DNA of 38,964 bases from Parerythrobacter sp. (GTDB lineage: Bacteria; Pseudomonadota; Alphaproteobacteria; Sphingomonadales; Sphingomonadaceae): positions 1 through 38,964 of the forward strand of contig JANQPE010000117.1 in NCBI GenBank assembly GCA_028289565.1, read 5' to 3'. The notes under the pieces were generated by a model. It saw only the letters and a program-made list of their open reading frames with translations, searched no databases and was not told where the DNA came from. The position numbers and the translations under genes were made by a program. Position 1 is the first letter of the stretch. Every line of letters starts with the position of its first letter. Positions 18,150-25,850 of this stretch are shown here, in pieces.

Positions 18150-19527
18150 AAGCTTCGCGGAACCTCTTCACAACGCGCAGGGCCACGAAATTGAGCCCCA
18201 GCGTGACAAGAAACAGAACGAACCCCAGCGCGAATGCGCTCAGTGTGGCAGGATGGTCGAAACTGCCTTCGCCCGTAAGCATGGCAACAATCTGGACAGT
18301 AACCGTAGTCATCGAATCGAGCGGATTCGCGCTGAGATTGGCAGCGGTCGAAGCCGCCATCACGACTATCATGGTCTCGCCGATCGCACGGCTGATTGCC
18401 AGCATGATTCCGGCCACGATACCGGGGAGGGCGGCCGGAACGAGCACCCGTCGGATCGTCTCGGATGTGGTTGCCCCCATCGCCAAGCTGCCATCGCGCA
18501 TGGCTTGCGGCACGGCAGCGATCGAATCATCCGCCATGGAAGAAACGAACGGGATGATCATGACCCCCATGACCAAGCCAGCGGCGAGGGCGCTTTCGCT
18601 CGACGGGTTGGACAGCCCGGTTGCGAGTGCCATGTCGCGGATCGCCGGAGCTACCGTCAGGGCGGCGAAGTAGCCATATACCACGGTCGGGACGCCGGCG
18701 AGAATCTCGAGCGCGGGCTTGACCCAGGCCCGCAGTCGCGGATTGGCGTATTGCGTCAGGTAGATCGCGCTCATCAGGCCGAGAGGGATGGCCACGATCA
18801 TGGCGATGATGGCACCGATATATATCGTCCCCCAAAAGAGCGGGATGGCCCCGTAGCGCGATGCATCGGGGTTGTCCGCATTGGCCATGGGATCGGGACC
18901 CCAATGCGTTCCGAACAGGAAATCGATCGGGCTGACCATTCCGAAGAACCGGATTGTCTCGAACACCAAGCTGGCCAGTATGCCGAGCGTAGTCAAAATC
19001 GCGACCAGCGAAGCAAGCAGCAGAATCGCCATGACGATACGCTCGACCTGTGTTCGGGCGGCAAAGTCCGGCTTGAGCTTGAGGAAAGACCAGGCCCCTC
19101 CGAGAAAGCCGATCAGCAGTGTTACGATAATGCCGATCGTCCCGTATCGCGACAGGGCATTGCGGTACGGTTCGACAAGGCCCTGTGCGTCCGTGTTGAA
19201 CACTCCGGGGGCCGCGCCGGTTGCAACGGCGCGCGCCTCGGACAGCATGGTCTCCCGCTTGAAGCCGAATTCGGGCAGGACATCCGCGGCGGGGGAGGCC
19301 AGTACCGACTGGGTTATCAGTTGCGGCGCTATCATGCTCCATGCGGTTGCGAATACGATCATCGGTATCGCGATCCACAATGCCACATACCAGGCATGAT
19401 AGTTGGGCAGTGCCGCAAGGCGACTGGTTTGGCTTTCATGGCGGAAAGTCCATGCGCGGGCGCGTGCCGCGAGCCAACCCGCAAGGCCGAGGCCGATCGC
19501 AAGAAGAAAGAGAACAGTTATCGACAT
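18142..19527 (-). CDS. pstC: Phosphate ABC transporter permease PstC
   Basis: A 461-residue permease, longer than E. coli PstC because of an N-terminal domain with two helices and a periplasmic loop (residues ~1-150). The C-terminal half has the transmembrane core and the coupling loop around DGSLAMGATTSETIRRVLVPAALPG. The start MSITVLF fits a membrane-inserted N-terminus; a non-ATG start six codons earlier is possible. About 150 bp upstream lies a PHO-box-like site at the end of phoR, so pstC probably opens its own phosphate-controlled transcript. No periplasmic binding protein gene (pstS) is present in the cluster. Confidence 0.94.
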   Translation of the reverse strand: MSITVLFLLAIGLGLAGWLAARARAWTFRHESQTSRLAALPNYHAWYVALWIAIPMIVFATAWSMIAPQLITQSVLASPAADVLPEFGFKRETMLSEARAVATGAAPGVFNTDAQGLVEPYRNALSRYGTIGIIVTLLIGFLGGAWSFLKLKPDFAARTQVERIVMAILLLASLVAILTTLGILASLVFETIRFFGMVSPIDFLFGTHWGPDPMANADNPDASRYGAIPLFWGTIYIGAIIAMIVAIPLGLMSAIYLTQYANPRLRAWVKPALEILAGVPTVVYGYFAALTVAPAIRDMALATGLSNPSSESALAAGLVMGVMIIPFVSSMADDSIAAVPQAMRDGSLAMGATTSETIRRVLVPAALPGIVAGIMLAISRAIGETMIVVMAASTAANLSANPLDSMTTVTVQIVAMLTGEGSFDHPATLSAFALGFVLFLVTLGLNFVALRVVKRFREAYE

Positions 19528-19562
19528 GACAGTCTTTTCACACAAGCATCGGCGCTGTCATG
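19525..19562. repeat. 8-bp inverted repeat spanning the pstC start
   Basis: CATGACAG (19525-19532) and CTGTCATG (19555-19562) are exact inverted copies 22 bp apart, and the first contains the pstC start codon. CTGTCAT is also the consensus PHO half-site, but the two copies are inverted rather than tandem, so PhoB binding is uncertain. It could instead fold in the pstC leader RNA. Confidence 0.4.
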
Positions 19563-19680
19563 CTGGTGCAGGCACTGGCAGCTCCGCCGGACACTGTATG
19601 CGAAGTAGGATTTGGACATTCTCATATCGGGCAAAAGAACCGCGGCCGACAATAACCGCGTAAACGGCGATGGCGTTTCG

Positions 19681-19700
19681 TTATGTCAACTTTATGACAC
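19681..19700 (-). promoter_or_regulatory. PHO-box-like site upstream of pstC, overlapping the phoR stop
   Basis: On the minus strand the site reads GTGTCATAAAG followed by TTGACATAA, two tandem units in 11-bp register. This closely fits the PHO box pattern CTGTCAT, four A/T-rich bases, CTGTCAC. The phoR stop codon TAA (19694-19692) lies inside it. The second unit includes TTGACA, which could also act as a -35. PhoB binding here would drive pstCAB-phoU-phoB independently of phoR. Confidence 0.6.
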
Positions 19701-20888
19701 GTCATCGACTGCCTTTTCAGAAGCTGGAAATCGGACCGTGAAAACAGTTCCCTTGCCGACTTCACTGTCAATATCCAGACGTCCCTTATGGCGTTCCACA
19801 ATATGCTTGACGATCGCCAGCCCCAGGCCTGTCCCGCCCGAAGCGCGGCTGCGCCCCGGATCGGTCCGGTAGAACCGGCGAGTGAGATGCGGAATGTGTT
19901 CGGGAGCGATGCCCTCGCCATAATCTGTAACGCGTAGCCTGGCATCACCGCTGGGCGCGCGATCGAGCGATACGACGACGGTCTCGTTTATCCCGCTATA
20001 TTTGAGAGCATTGTCGACCAGATTCCGGATAACCTGCTCGATTTGCCGAGCCTCGCCGACAATGGTCGAATCTTCGTGACATTCTATCAGCAATCGATGC
20101 TGGCGGTCCGGGCCTGCGGCATCGATGCTGGCACCTTCGACCAGTTCTTTCAACCGAATCACTCCGGTTGGCCTGTCATGCTTTTCCGCTTCCACCTGGG
20201 ACAGCGACATGAGGTCGCTGATCAGGCTTTGCAGACGACGCGCTTCGCTCAGAACCGTCGCGAAGAATCTGCCACGTGTTTCCGGGGTATAGTCGGCATC
20301 CTCGTCGCTCAGCGTTTCGATATAGCCGATGACAGAAGCAAGGGGGGTGCGCAGTTCGTGACTAGCATTGGCGACGAAATCCGTATGCGCACGGCTGATA
20401 TCGGCCTCCGCAGTCTGGTTGACCAGTTCGATGACACCGAGGTTCGCGTCTAGCCTTTTGTAGTTGATCTGCCAGATATCGAGCCTTCGCACCAAGCCGC
20501 GGACCGTTGCGGTACCGCTACTCGATTGGTCGAGCAGGGCGACGGCGTCCGGGTGACGAAAGGCAACCCGTACATCCTGTCCGAGCATATGTTCACCGAG
20601 AATTTCGCGTGCAGCGTTGTTGGCGACTGAAACCCGCTTGCGCTCGGTCAGCAATAGCGGGGTTCGGGAATGCTCGATGAGTTCGCTCATCTCGTCTCGG
20701 GAAAAGACGCTATGCCGTTTCTTTCCCTCAGACCTGGGCGGCACGGAACTGGAAAGAAGGAGCGTCCCCGTCCAGACAAGCAGCACCGCAAATGCCAGCC
20801 ATGCATCGGTTCCGTACCATATCAAGCCTGCCGCGGTGACGAGCGCGAGAAGGAGTCCGGGCCAAGGCAAGGTGCGGTCTTGCGACAT
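19692..20888 (-). CDS. phoR: Phosphate regulon sensor histidine kinase PhoR
   Basis: A 398-residue membrane kinase. Two hydrophobic helices lie in the first 50 residues with almost no periplasmic loop, as usual for PhoR. A PAS-like region (~65-165) is followed by the phospho-acceptor site NASHELRTPLASVIGYIE with His177. The ATPase domain shows RNLVDNALKYS, VTDYGEGIAPEHIPHLTRRF and GGTGLGLAIVKHIV. It phosphorylates PhoB in low phosphate, under PhoU and Pst control. It is the first gene of the cluster and ends inside a PHO-box-like site, 164 bp before pstC. The ribosome site is weak. Confidence 0.95.
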   Translation of the reverse strand: MSQDRTLPWPGLLLALVTAAGLIWYGTDAWLAFAVLLVWTGTLLLSSSVPPRSEGKKRHSVFSRDEMSELIEHSRTPLLLTERKRVSVANNAAREILGEHMLGQDVRVAFRHPDAVALLDQSSSGTATVRGLVRRLDIWQINYKRLDANLGVIELVNQTAEADISRAHTDFVANASHELRTPLASVIGYIETLSDEDADYTPETRGRFFATVLSEARRLQSLISDLMSLSQVEAEKHDRPTGVIRLKELVEGASIDAAGPDRQHRLLIECHEDSTIVGEARQIEQVIRNLVDNALKYSGINETVVVSLDRAPSGDARLRVTDYGEGIAPEHIPHLTRRFYRTDPGRSRASGGTGLGLAIVKHIVERHKGRLDIDSEVGKGTVFTVRFPASEKAVDDVS

Positions 20889-20964
20889 CGGGCCAGCGCT
20901 TAGCCGTAGCCGCCATGCTAAGCCAATGGGAAAAGTCGCGCAGGCGAAAAAATCGCGCCACCGG

Positions 20965-21039
20965 TGGTGACCCCTACGGGAATCGAACCCGTGTTTCAGC
21001 CGTGAAAGGGCCGCGTCCTAACCGCTAGACGAAGGGGCC
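20965..21039 (-). tRNA. tRNA-Glu (UUC)
   Basis: A 75-nt cloverleaf on the minus strand with encoded CCA. The acceptor pairs GGCCCCT with AGGGGTC, allowing one G-U pair. The anticodon arm reads CGGCC-CTTTCAC-GGCTG with anticodon TTC. The T-loop GGTTCGATTCC is standard and the D-arm begins TCGTCTAGCGG. It decodes GAA/GAG and closely resembles E. coli tRNA-Glu. It lies alone between phoR and recJ. Confidence 0.97.
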
Positions 21040-21118
21040 AAACCAAATGGGCCGGTGGCGTGGCGGGGCACTTAGGCATGCATCATCGCGCGGTCAACCC
21101 CGCTGGCATGCAGGTTGC

Positions 21119-22906
21119 CTAATCCGCGAATGCTGCATCTTCGACATGCAGTTCCGCTTGCGGTTGTGCACCCCAGTCGTCGATCTTCGCCCGTCCGGCC
21201 AGCAGGAATTGTCGATCCCTCGATGCATGGAGCAGGGTTTGGCCCATTTCCCCTTCGGCGGCGCGGAAGGCAATTGCCTTGAAGGAATGACCATCCTGTC
21301 CCGAGGCAATGATTCGGACATGGTCGGTGCCGACTATGTCCGCTTTTACCAACCGAACGGGGCCGACTGCTATGCGTGGCCCGGGCCAGCCCACGCCATA
21401 AGGGCCTGCCGCTTCGAGTGTGTCGACCAGGTCCGGCATCAGGCCGCCGGGTGCAATGGCCAGATCGAGCTGCATGACTTGCTTGGCGCCGGCACTGGCG
21501 ACGGCTGAAGCAAGGCGTTCGTCTATCCAGTCGGCAAATCGATCGAGCTGGTCGCGCTCGACAGTGAGGCCGGCGGCCATCGCATGTCCGCCGCCGGCAA
21601 CGAGCAGCCCTTTTTCGCGCGCCTCAATGATTGCGGCGCCCAGATCAACCCCTGAGACGGAGCGTCCCGATCCCTTGCCGGTATTCCCTCCCTCGTCGAG
21701 CGCGATAACCAAGGACGGTTTCCCGGTCTTATCCTTGATCCGCCCCGCGACGATACCGATTACTCCCGGATGCCATGTGGTACCGGAAAGGACATGAACG
21801 GAGCGATTATGCTGCCGTTCGAGCTGGGCTTCCGCGGCTTCCTGGACGGCATTCTCGATCGCTCGCCTTTCATCGTTAAGCTGCGATAGCTGATCGGCGA
21901 TTTGGCGAGCTTCGTCGGGATCCTGTGTGGTCAACAGGCGTACGCCCAGGGTGGATTCGCCTACACGGCCTCCCGCATTGATTCGCGGACCGAGAGCGAA
22001 GCCGAGATCGCTGCATATCGGCACACGTTTGAGCCGACTGGCATCGATCAGCGCGGCCATGCCGGTATTCTCGCGCCGTGATATGATTTTCAGGCCCTGA
22101 GCCACAAATGCTCGGTTGAGTCCGTGCAGGGCAGCCACATCGGCTACTGTGCCCAGTGCGACTAGGTCGAGCAGGGCAAACAGGTTTGGCTCCTTCCTGT
22201 TCGCGAAATAATCGCGCTCGCGCAGCGTTCTCACGACTGCGATAGCCAGCAGGAAAGCAACGCCGACTGCGGCAAGATGACCGTAGGAGGCCGCGAGGTC
22301 GCTTTCGTCGAGCCTGTTCGGATTCACCAGCGCTACCGTGTGGGGCAGTTCAGGCGAACATTTGTGATGATCGACGACGATGACATCGACGCCCGCCTCG
22401 TGCGCCATGGCGAGCGCCTCATGTGCCATGGCTCCGCAATCGACCGTGACCACCAGGCTCGACCCGCTTTCTCCCAGTTCGACGAGCGCTTTGCCGCTGG
22501 GGCCGTACCCTTCCAGCAAGCGGTCGGGGATATAATGTCCGGCGTCGAGGCCAAGCTCTCTCAACAAGCGGATCAGCAATGCCGCGCTGGTCGCGCCATC
22601 AACGTCGTAATCACCGTAGACGGTCACTGTTTCCTTGCTGAGAACCGCCTGGGCGATCCGTTCCGCAGCGGTATCCATATCCCGGAATTCGGAAGGGTCG
22701 GGCAAGAAATCCCGTAATGCCGGCGAGCGATGCCGCTGGAGATCTTCGTGTTCGACTCCGCGTGTCAGCAGCAGTTGCGATACGATGTCGTCTTCGAGTC
22801 CTGCAGGGCCGGACTCCAGGCTCATATTGCCTCCACGCCATTGCCAGCGCCTTCCACGAAGCGATTTTTCGATACCGAAAACGGGGCTGACAGCGCTTGA
22901 AGCCAT
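21119..22906 (-). CDS. recJ: Single-stranded-DNA-specific exonuclease RecJ
   Basis: A 5'-3' single-strand DNA exonuclease in recombination and mismatch/base-excision repair; 595 residues from the chosen ATG (MASSAVSPVFGIEKSL). The DHH-family phosphoesterase motifs are present: YGDYDVDGATSAALL, VTVDCGAM, VVDHHKC and the GTVADVAAL region. The DHHA1 domain shows the GRSVSGVDLGAAI and AGGGHAMAAGLTV motifs, and a C-terminal OB-like region completes the protein. A start 21 codons upstream (MAVDCQ) has a better ribosome site (AGGAG) but would leave 17 bp before the divergent neighbour, so the start is not certain. Enzyme identity is secure. Confidence 0.94.
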   Translation of the reverse strand: MASSAVSPVFGIEKSLRGRRWQWRGGNMSLESGPAGLEDDIVSQLLLTRGVEHEDLQRHRSPALRDFLPDPSEFRDMDTAAERIAQAVLSKETVTVYGDYDVDGATSAALLIRLLRELGLDAGHYIPDRLLEGYGPSGKALVELGESGSSLVVTVDCGAMAHEALAMAHEAGVDVIVVDHHKCSPELPHTVALVNPNRLDESDLAASYGHLAAVGVAFLLAIAVVRTLRERDYFANRKEPNLFALLDLVALGTVADVAALHGLNRAFVAQGLKIISRRENTGMAALIDASRLKRVPICSDLGFALGPRINAGGRVGESTLGVRLLTTQDPDEARQIADQLSQLNDERRAIENAVQEAAEAQLERQHNRSVHVLSGTTWHPGVIGIVAGRIKDKTGKPSLVIALDEGGNTGKGSGRSVSGVDLGAAIIEAREKGLLVAGGGHAMAAGLTVERDQLDRFADWIDERLASAVASAGAKQVMQLDLAIAPGGLMPDLVDTLEAAGPYGVGWPGPRIAVGPVRLVKADIVGTDHVRIIASGQDGHSFKAIAFRAAEGEMGQTLLHASRDRQFLLAGRAKIDDWGAQPQAELHVEDAAFAD

Positions 22907-22986
22907 GCTGTGCGTGTACCCGACCACTTCCTCGACGTGAAGTCGGGGTGATTGACAATCGACAGCCATCCGCGATGCTCCTGCCC

Positions 22987-23478
22987 ATGACGGATACTCC
23001 CAATGGCTTGCTGATAGCATGGCATAGCAGGACCGGTGCCGCACATATGCTGGCACGATCCGCAGCCGAAGGAGCGGGCAACTCGGCGAAGATACTCGCT
23101 GCTGAAGAAATCAGGCCCGATGACTTGCTGGCTGCGAAGGGTTACCTTTTTGCCTGTCCGGAGAATCTGGCAACGATGACCGGCATGATGAAGGAGATGT
23201 TCGACCGCTGCTATTACCCCGTGCTGGGCAGGATCGAGGGGCGTGCCTATGCGACGCTGATCGCAGCCGGATCCGACGGGGAAGGTGCGCAACGCCAGAT
23301 CGACCGGATTGCGGCTGGATGGCGTTTGCGAAGGATCGCCGACCCCTTGATCGTTAATCTCGACGCCCAGACCCCGGAGGATATTCTCGCTCCGAAGGAT
23401 GTGCCTGAGACCGCGTTGGAACAGGCGAGGCGGATAGGGGAAGCCATGGCCGCAGGCCTCGAAATGGGCGTGTTCTAG
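22987..23478 (+). CDS. Flavodoxin-like / NADPH-dependent FMN reductase family protein
   Basis: A 163-residue soluble protein with a flavodoxin-type start: LLIAWHSRTGAAHMLARSAAEGA resembles the phosphate-binding loop for FMN (hS/T-R-T-G pattern). A second characteristic segment, YLFACPENLATMTGMMKEMFDRCYYP, is typical of small NAD(P)H-dependent oxidoreductases that bind FMN. Electron partner and substrate are unknown. It starts about 80 bp from divergent recJ and converges with the nitronate monooxygenase-like gene. In-frame starts slightly upstream (MLLPMTD) are possible. Confidence 0.82.
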   Translation: MTDTPNGLLIAWHSRTGAAHMLARSAAEGAGNSAKILAAEEIRPDDLLAAKGYLFACPENLATMTGMMKEMFDRCYYPVLGRIEGRAYATLIAAGSDGEGAQRQIDRIAAGWRLRRIADPLIVNLDAQTPEDILAPKDVPETALEQARRIGEAMAAGLEMGVF

Positions 23479-23510
23479 AATTATCTGGTAAAGCTGCTTT
23501 TGTATATTTG

Positions 23511-24479
23511 TCAGATGGTTTTGGCAGCAAGTTCAGCCTTTGCGTCCTGGTATTCCCGCTCCAGTCGGTCGACCATGTCGGCAACGGTTCCAACGGATTT
23601 GACCGCGCCGACGCCCTGGCCCGAACCCCAGATATCCTTCCAGGCCTTAGCCTTGGTATTGCCGCCACTGCCGAAATTCATCTTGCTCGGATCGCTTTCG
23701 GGAAGATTGTCCGGGTCGAGTCCTGCATTTTCGATCGAGGAGCGCAGGTAATTGCCATGCACGCCGGTAAAAAGGTTGGTGTAGACGATCCCGTCGGCGC
23801 TGCCGTCGACGATACCCTGCTTGTAGGCCCGGTCGGCATTGGCTTCCTCGGTCGCGATGAAGGCGCTGCCGATGTAACCGAAATCGGCGCCCATGGCCTG
23901 TGCGGCGAGAACGGAATAACCGTTGGCGATCGAGCCTGACAGGGCGATGAGACCATCGAACCATTCGCGGATTTCCTGCATCAGCGCAAAGGGTGACTGC
24001 ACACCGGCATGCCCTCCCGCACCTGCCGCGACGGGGATCAGACCGGTCGCTCCTTTCTCGATCGCCTTGCGGGCGAAGCGGTTGTTGATGATGTCGTGCA
24101 GAGTAATCCCGCCCCAATTGTCGACTGCCCGGAACACTTCTTCACGAGCACCAAGCGAGGTGATCACCATCGGTACTTGCCATTTCTCGCACACCTGCAT
24201 GTCCTCATCGAGCCGCGCATTCGATTTGTGAACGATCTGGTTGACTGCGAAAGGCGCGGCAGGCCGGTCCGGATTGTCGCGATTATGAGCCGCGAGTTCC
24301 TCGGTGATTTGGTGGAGCCATTCGTCGAGCATACCGGAGGGACGGGCATTGAGCGCCGGGAACGAGCCGATAATGCCGGCCTTGCATTGTGCAATCACCA
24401 GTTCCGGTCCCGATACGATGAATAGTGGCGAGCCGATGACGGGCAGGCGCAGGCGATCGAACGGAGCGGGCAGGGGCAT
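23511..24479 (-). CDS. Nitronate monooxygenase family protein
   Basis: A 322-residue FMN-binding TIM-barrel protein of the nitronate monooxygenase / 2-nitropropane dioxygenase family. Typical segments are RLPVIGSPLFIVSGPELVIAQCKAGIIGSFPA at the N-terminus, the GATGLIPVAAGAGGHAG loop that binds FMN phosphate, GSIANGYSVLAAQAMGADFGYIGSAFIAT, and the EAN segment. Members oxidise nitronates such as propionate-3-nitronate; others have enoyl reductase or unknown roles, so the exact substrate is uncertain. The ATG giving MPLPAPFDRL was chosen because the family usually begins there. It lies 91 bp downstream of an amidohydrolase on the same strand. Confidence 0.9.
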   Translation of the reverse strand: MPLPAPFDRLRLPVIGSPLFIVSGPELVIAQCKAGIIGSFPALNARPSGMLDEWLHQITEELAAHNRDNPDRPAAPFAVNQIVHKSNARLDEDMQVCEKWQVPMVITSLGAREEVFRAVDNWGGITLHDIINNRFARKAIEKGATGLIPVAAGAGGHAGVQSPFALMQEIREWFDGLIALSGSIANGYSVLAAQAMGADFGYIGSAFIATEEANADRAYKQGIVDGSADGIVYTNLFTGVHGNYLRSSIENAGLDPDNLPESDPSKMNFGSGGNTKAKAWKDIWGSGQGVGAVKSVGTVADMVDRLEREYQDAKAELAAKTI

Positions 24480-24570
24480 GAGATGAAATCCGTTTCTGTT
24501 GGAGACTTGTCGGCAGGCATATGAAGCGACAACGAATCTGTCGAGGCTGCCGTAACGGAAGGCAGGGCGA

Positions 24571-25617
24571 TCAGGTATCGGGTAACAGGTATTCGATTTT
24601 GTAGGTTCTGGCAGCATTGCCAGCATAGAGCGCGTGCTTTTCGCTGGCTGAGGCGCCTTTCGTGATCCGCTTGAAAGCGTTCCACAAGACGGGATAACTC
24701 GCGCCCCAGCGATCTACCGGGTAGTTGCTTTCGAACATAGCCCGGTCCGTGCCGAACGCCTCGATGCAAGTTTCGACATAGGGTTTCCACATCGCCGTCA
24801 GTTCTTCCGAACCGAGGTCTTTTGCCGGTCCGTTCGCGGGCATGCCGCAAAACGGCATTGCCAGACCACCGAGCTTTACCGAAATGTTCTCGCATTCGGC
24901 CAAGGCGCGTATCGAAGCACGCCAGCGTTCGAAATTGTCGTCGAGCGTACCGCTATAGGAGGCAATGTTGAGCGGAGTCCCGCAATGATCGAGCACGATG
25001 GGCTGGTCGGGGAAAGCTTCCGCCAGATCCAGTACATCGCCCAATTGCGGTTCGAGTACCCATGCGTCGAATGTCAGCCCGCGCCGGCCGAGTTCGACGA
25101 AGCCTTCGCGGAACCTACTGTCGCCATACAGGCCTTCCGGGGCATGGAAGGGTGGCCCCAGAACTTCAGGGTCTGGATCCCAAGCGCCTTGATGACGTAT
25201 TCCCACGAAACGCGACGAGGCGGCCTGCAAGGCGTCGAGCACTTCGCCGGCTGCGCTACCGCGCGTCAGGTTGGCATGACCGACGATCGCGGCGCAGGGG
25301 CGGTATGCGCCGTAAAGCCCGCTTGCGCCCTGCGCGGCGACGCCGTTCACGAATTCGACTTCGCCCACGACTTTCAGATCTTCGCCCCGGGCGGGGTCGT
25401 AGAACGCGCCGCATTCCATGAAGATCGTACCGATCACATTGTGCCCGCCACGCGTGTCGGCCTGGAGCTGGTCGAACGTGTAATATGCGGCATCGGCCAG
25501 CGTTTCGATGAAGGGGTGGCGTGGCTCCGGAAAGGCGTGAACCAGTGGCCGCAAATCCCATAGATGGTGATGCGGATCGATAATCGGCAGCGTGGGTTCG
25601 AGGATTGATTCGTTCAC
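24571..25617 (-). CDS. Amidohydrolase-family protein (TIM-barrel metal-dependent hydrolase)
   Basis: A ~348-residue protein of the Amidohydrolase_2 type. IIDPHHHLWDL near the N-terminus is the HxH metal motif. PIVLDHCGTP and the late segment AMFESNYPVDRWG supply further conserved His and Asp residues. Relatives include lactonases and 2-pyrone-4,6-dicarboxylate hydrolase-like enzymes; the substrate cannot be assigned here. The GTG start at 25617 was chosen because GGAGG lies five bases before it; an ATG 8 codons further upstream (25641) is a weaker alternative. It may share a transcript with the following nitronate monooxygenase-like gene. Confidence 0.86.
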   Translation of the reverse strand: MNESILEPTLPIIDPHHHLWDLRPLVHAFPEPRHPFIETLADAAYYTFDQLQADTRGGHNVIGTIFMECGAFYDPARGEDLKVVGEVEFVNGVAAQGASGLYGAYRPCAAIVGHANLTRGSAAGEVLDALQAASSRFVGIRHQGAWDPDPEVLGPPFHAPEGLYGDSRFREGFVELGRRGLTFDAWVLEPQLGDVLDLAEAFPDQPIVLDHCGTPLNIASYSGTLDDNFERWRASIRALAECENISVKLGGLAMPFCGMPANGPAKDLGSEELTAMWKPYVETCIEAFGTDRAMFESNYPVDRWGASYPVLWNAFKRITKGASASEKHALYAGNAARTYKIEYLLPDT

Positions 25618-25850
25618 ATTTGCCTCCGAGCCTCTGATCATCGTTGAGACATGGACCACGTGTTACACGGTCCATGGAAGAAAAAATTGGGTTCCCGCGA
25701 TTGCCGGTCAGCCGGATCGAGGAAAAGGTGACATCTCGTTTCGCATGCCTCCCGCCTAGCGTTTTATCCCGGTGTAGGAAAACACTTGCGAGGCGCGAGC
25801 GCGATCTTGCCGGAGCAAGGCCTGGTGATGGCTTTCGCCGGGATGACGAG
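25618..25850. other. Intergenic region between leuA and the amidohydrolase gene
   Basis: A 233-bp gap holding the 3' end of the leuA transcript and the presumed amidohydrolase promoter. Near the leuA stop (25827-25850) is the fragment GGCTTTCGCCGGGATGACG, which on the other strand matches the repeat unit found between ilvN and ilvC. No convincing open reading frame or U-tract terminator is seen. Confidence 0.5.

Noticed and set aside
18253-19608. 451-codon plus-strand frame across pstC
   Set aside because: Antisense to pstC; composition rich in Arg, His, Asp and Gln with no domain; typical shadow of hydrophobic coding sequence.
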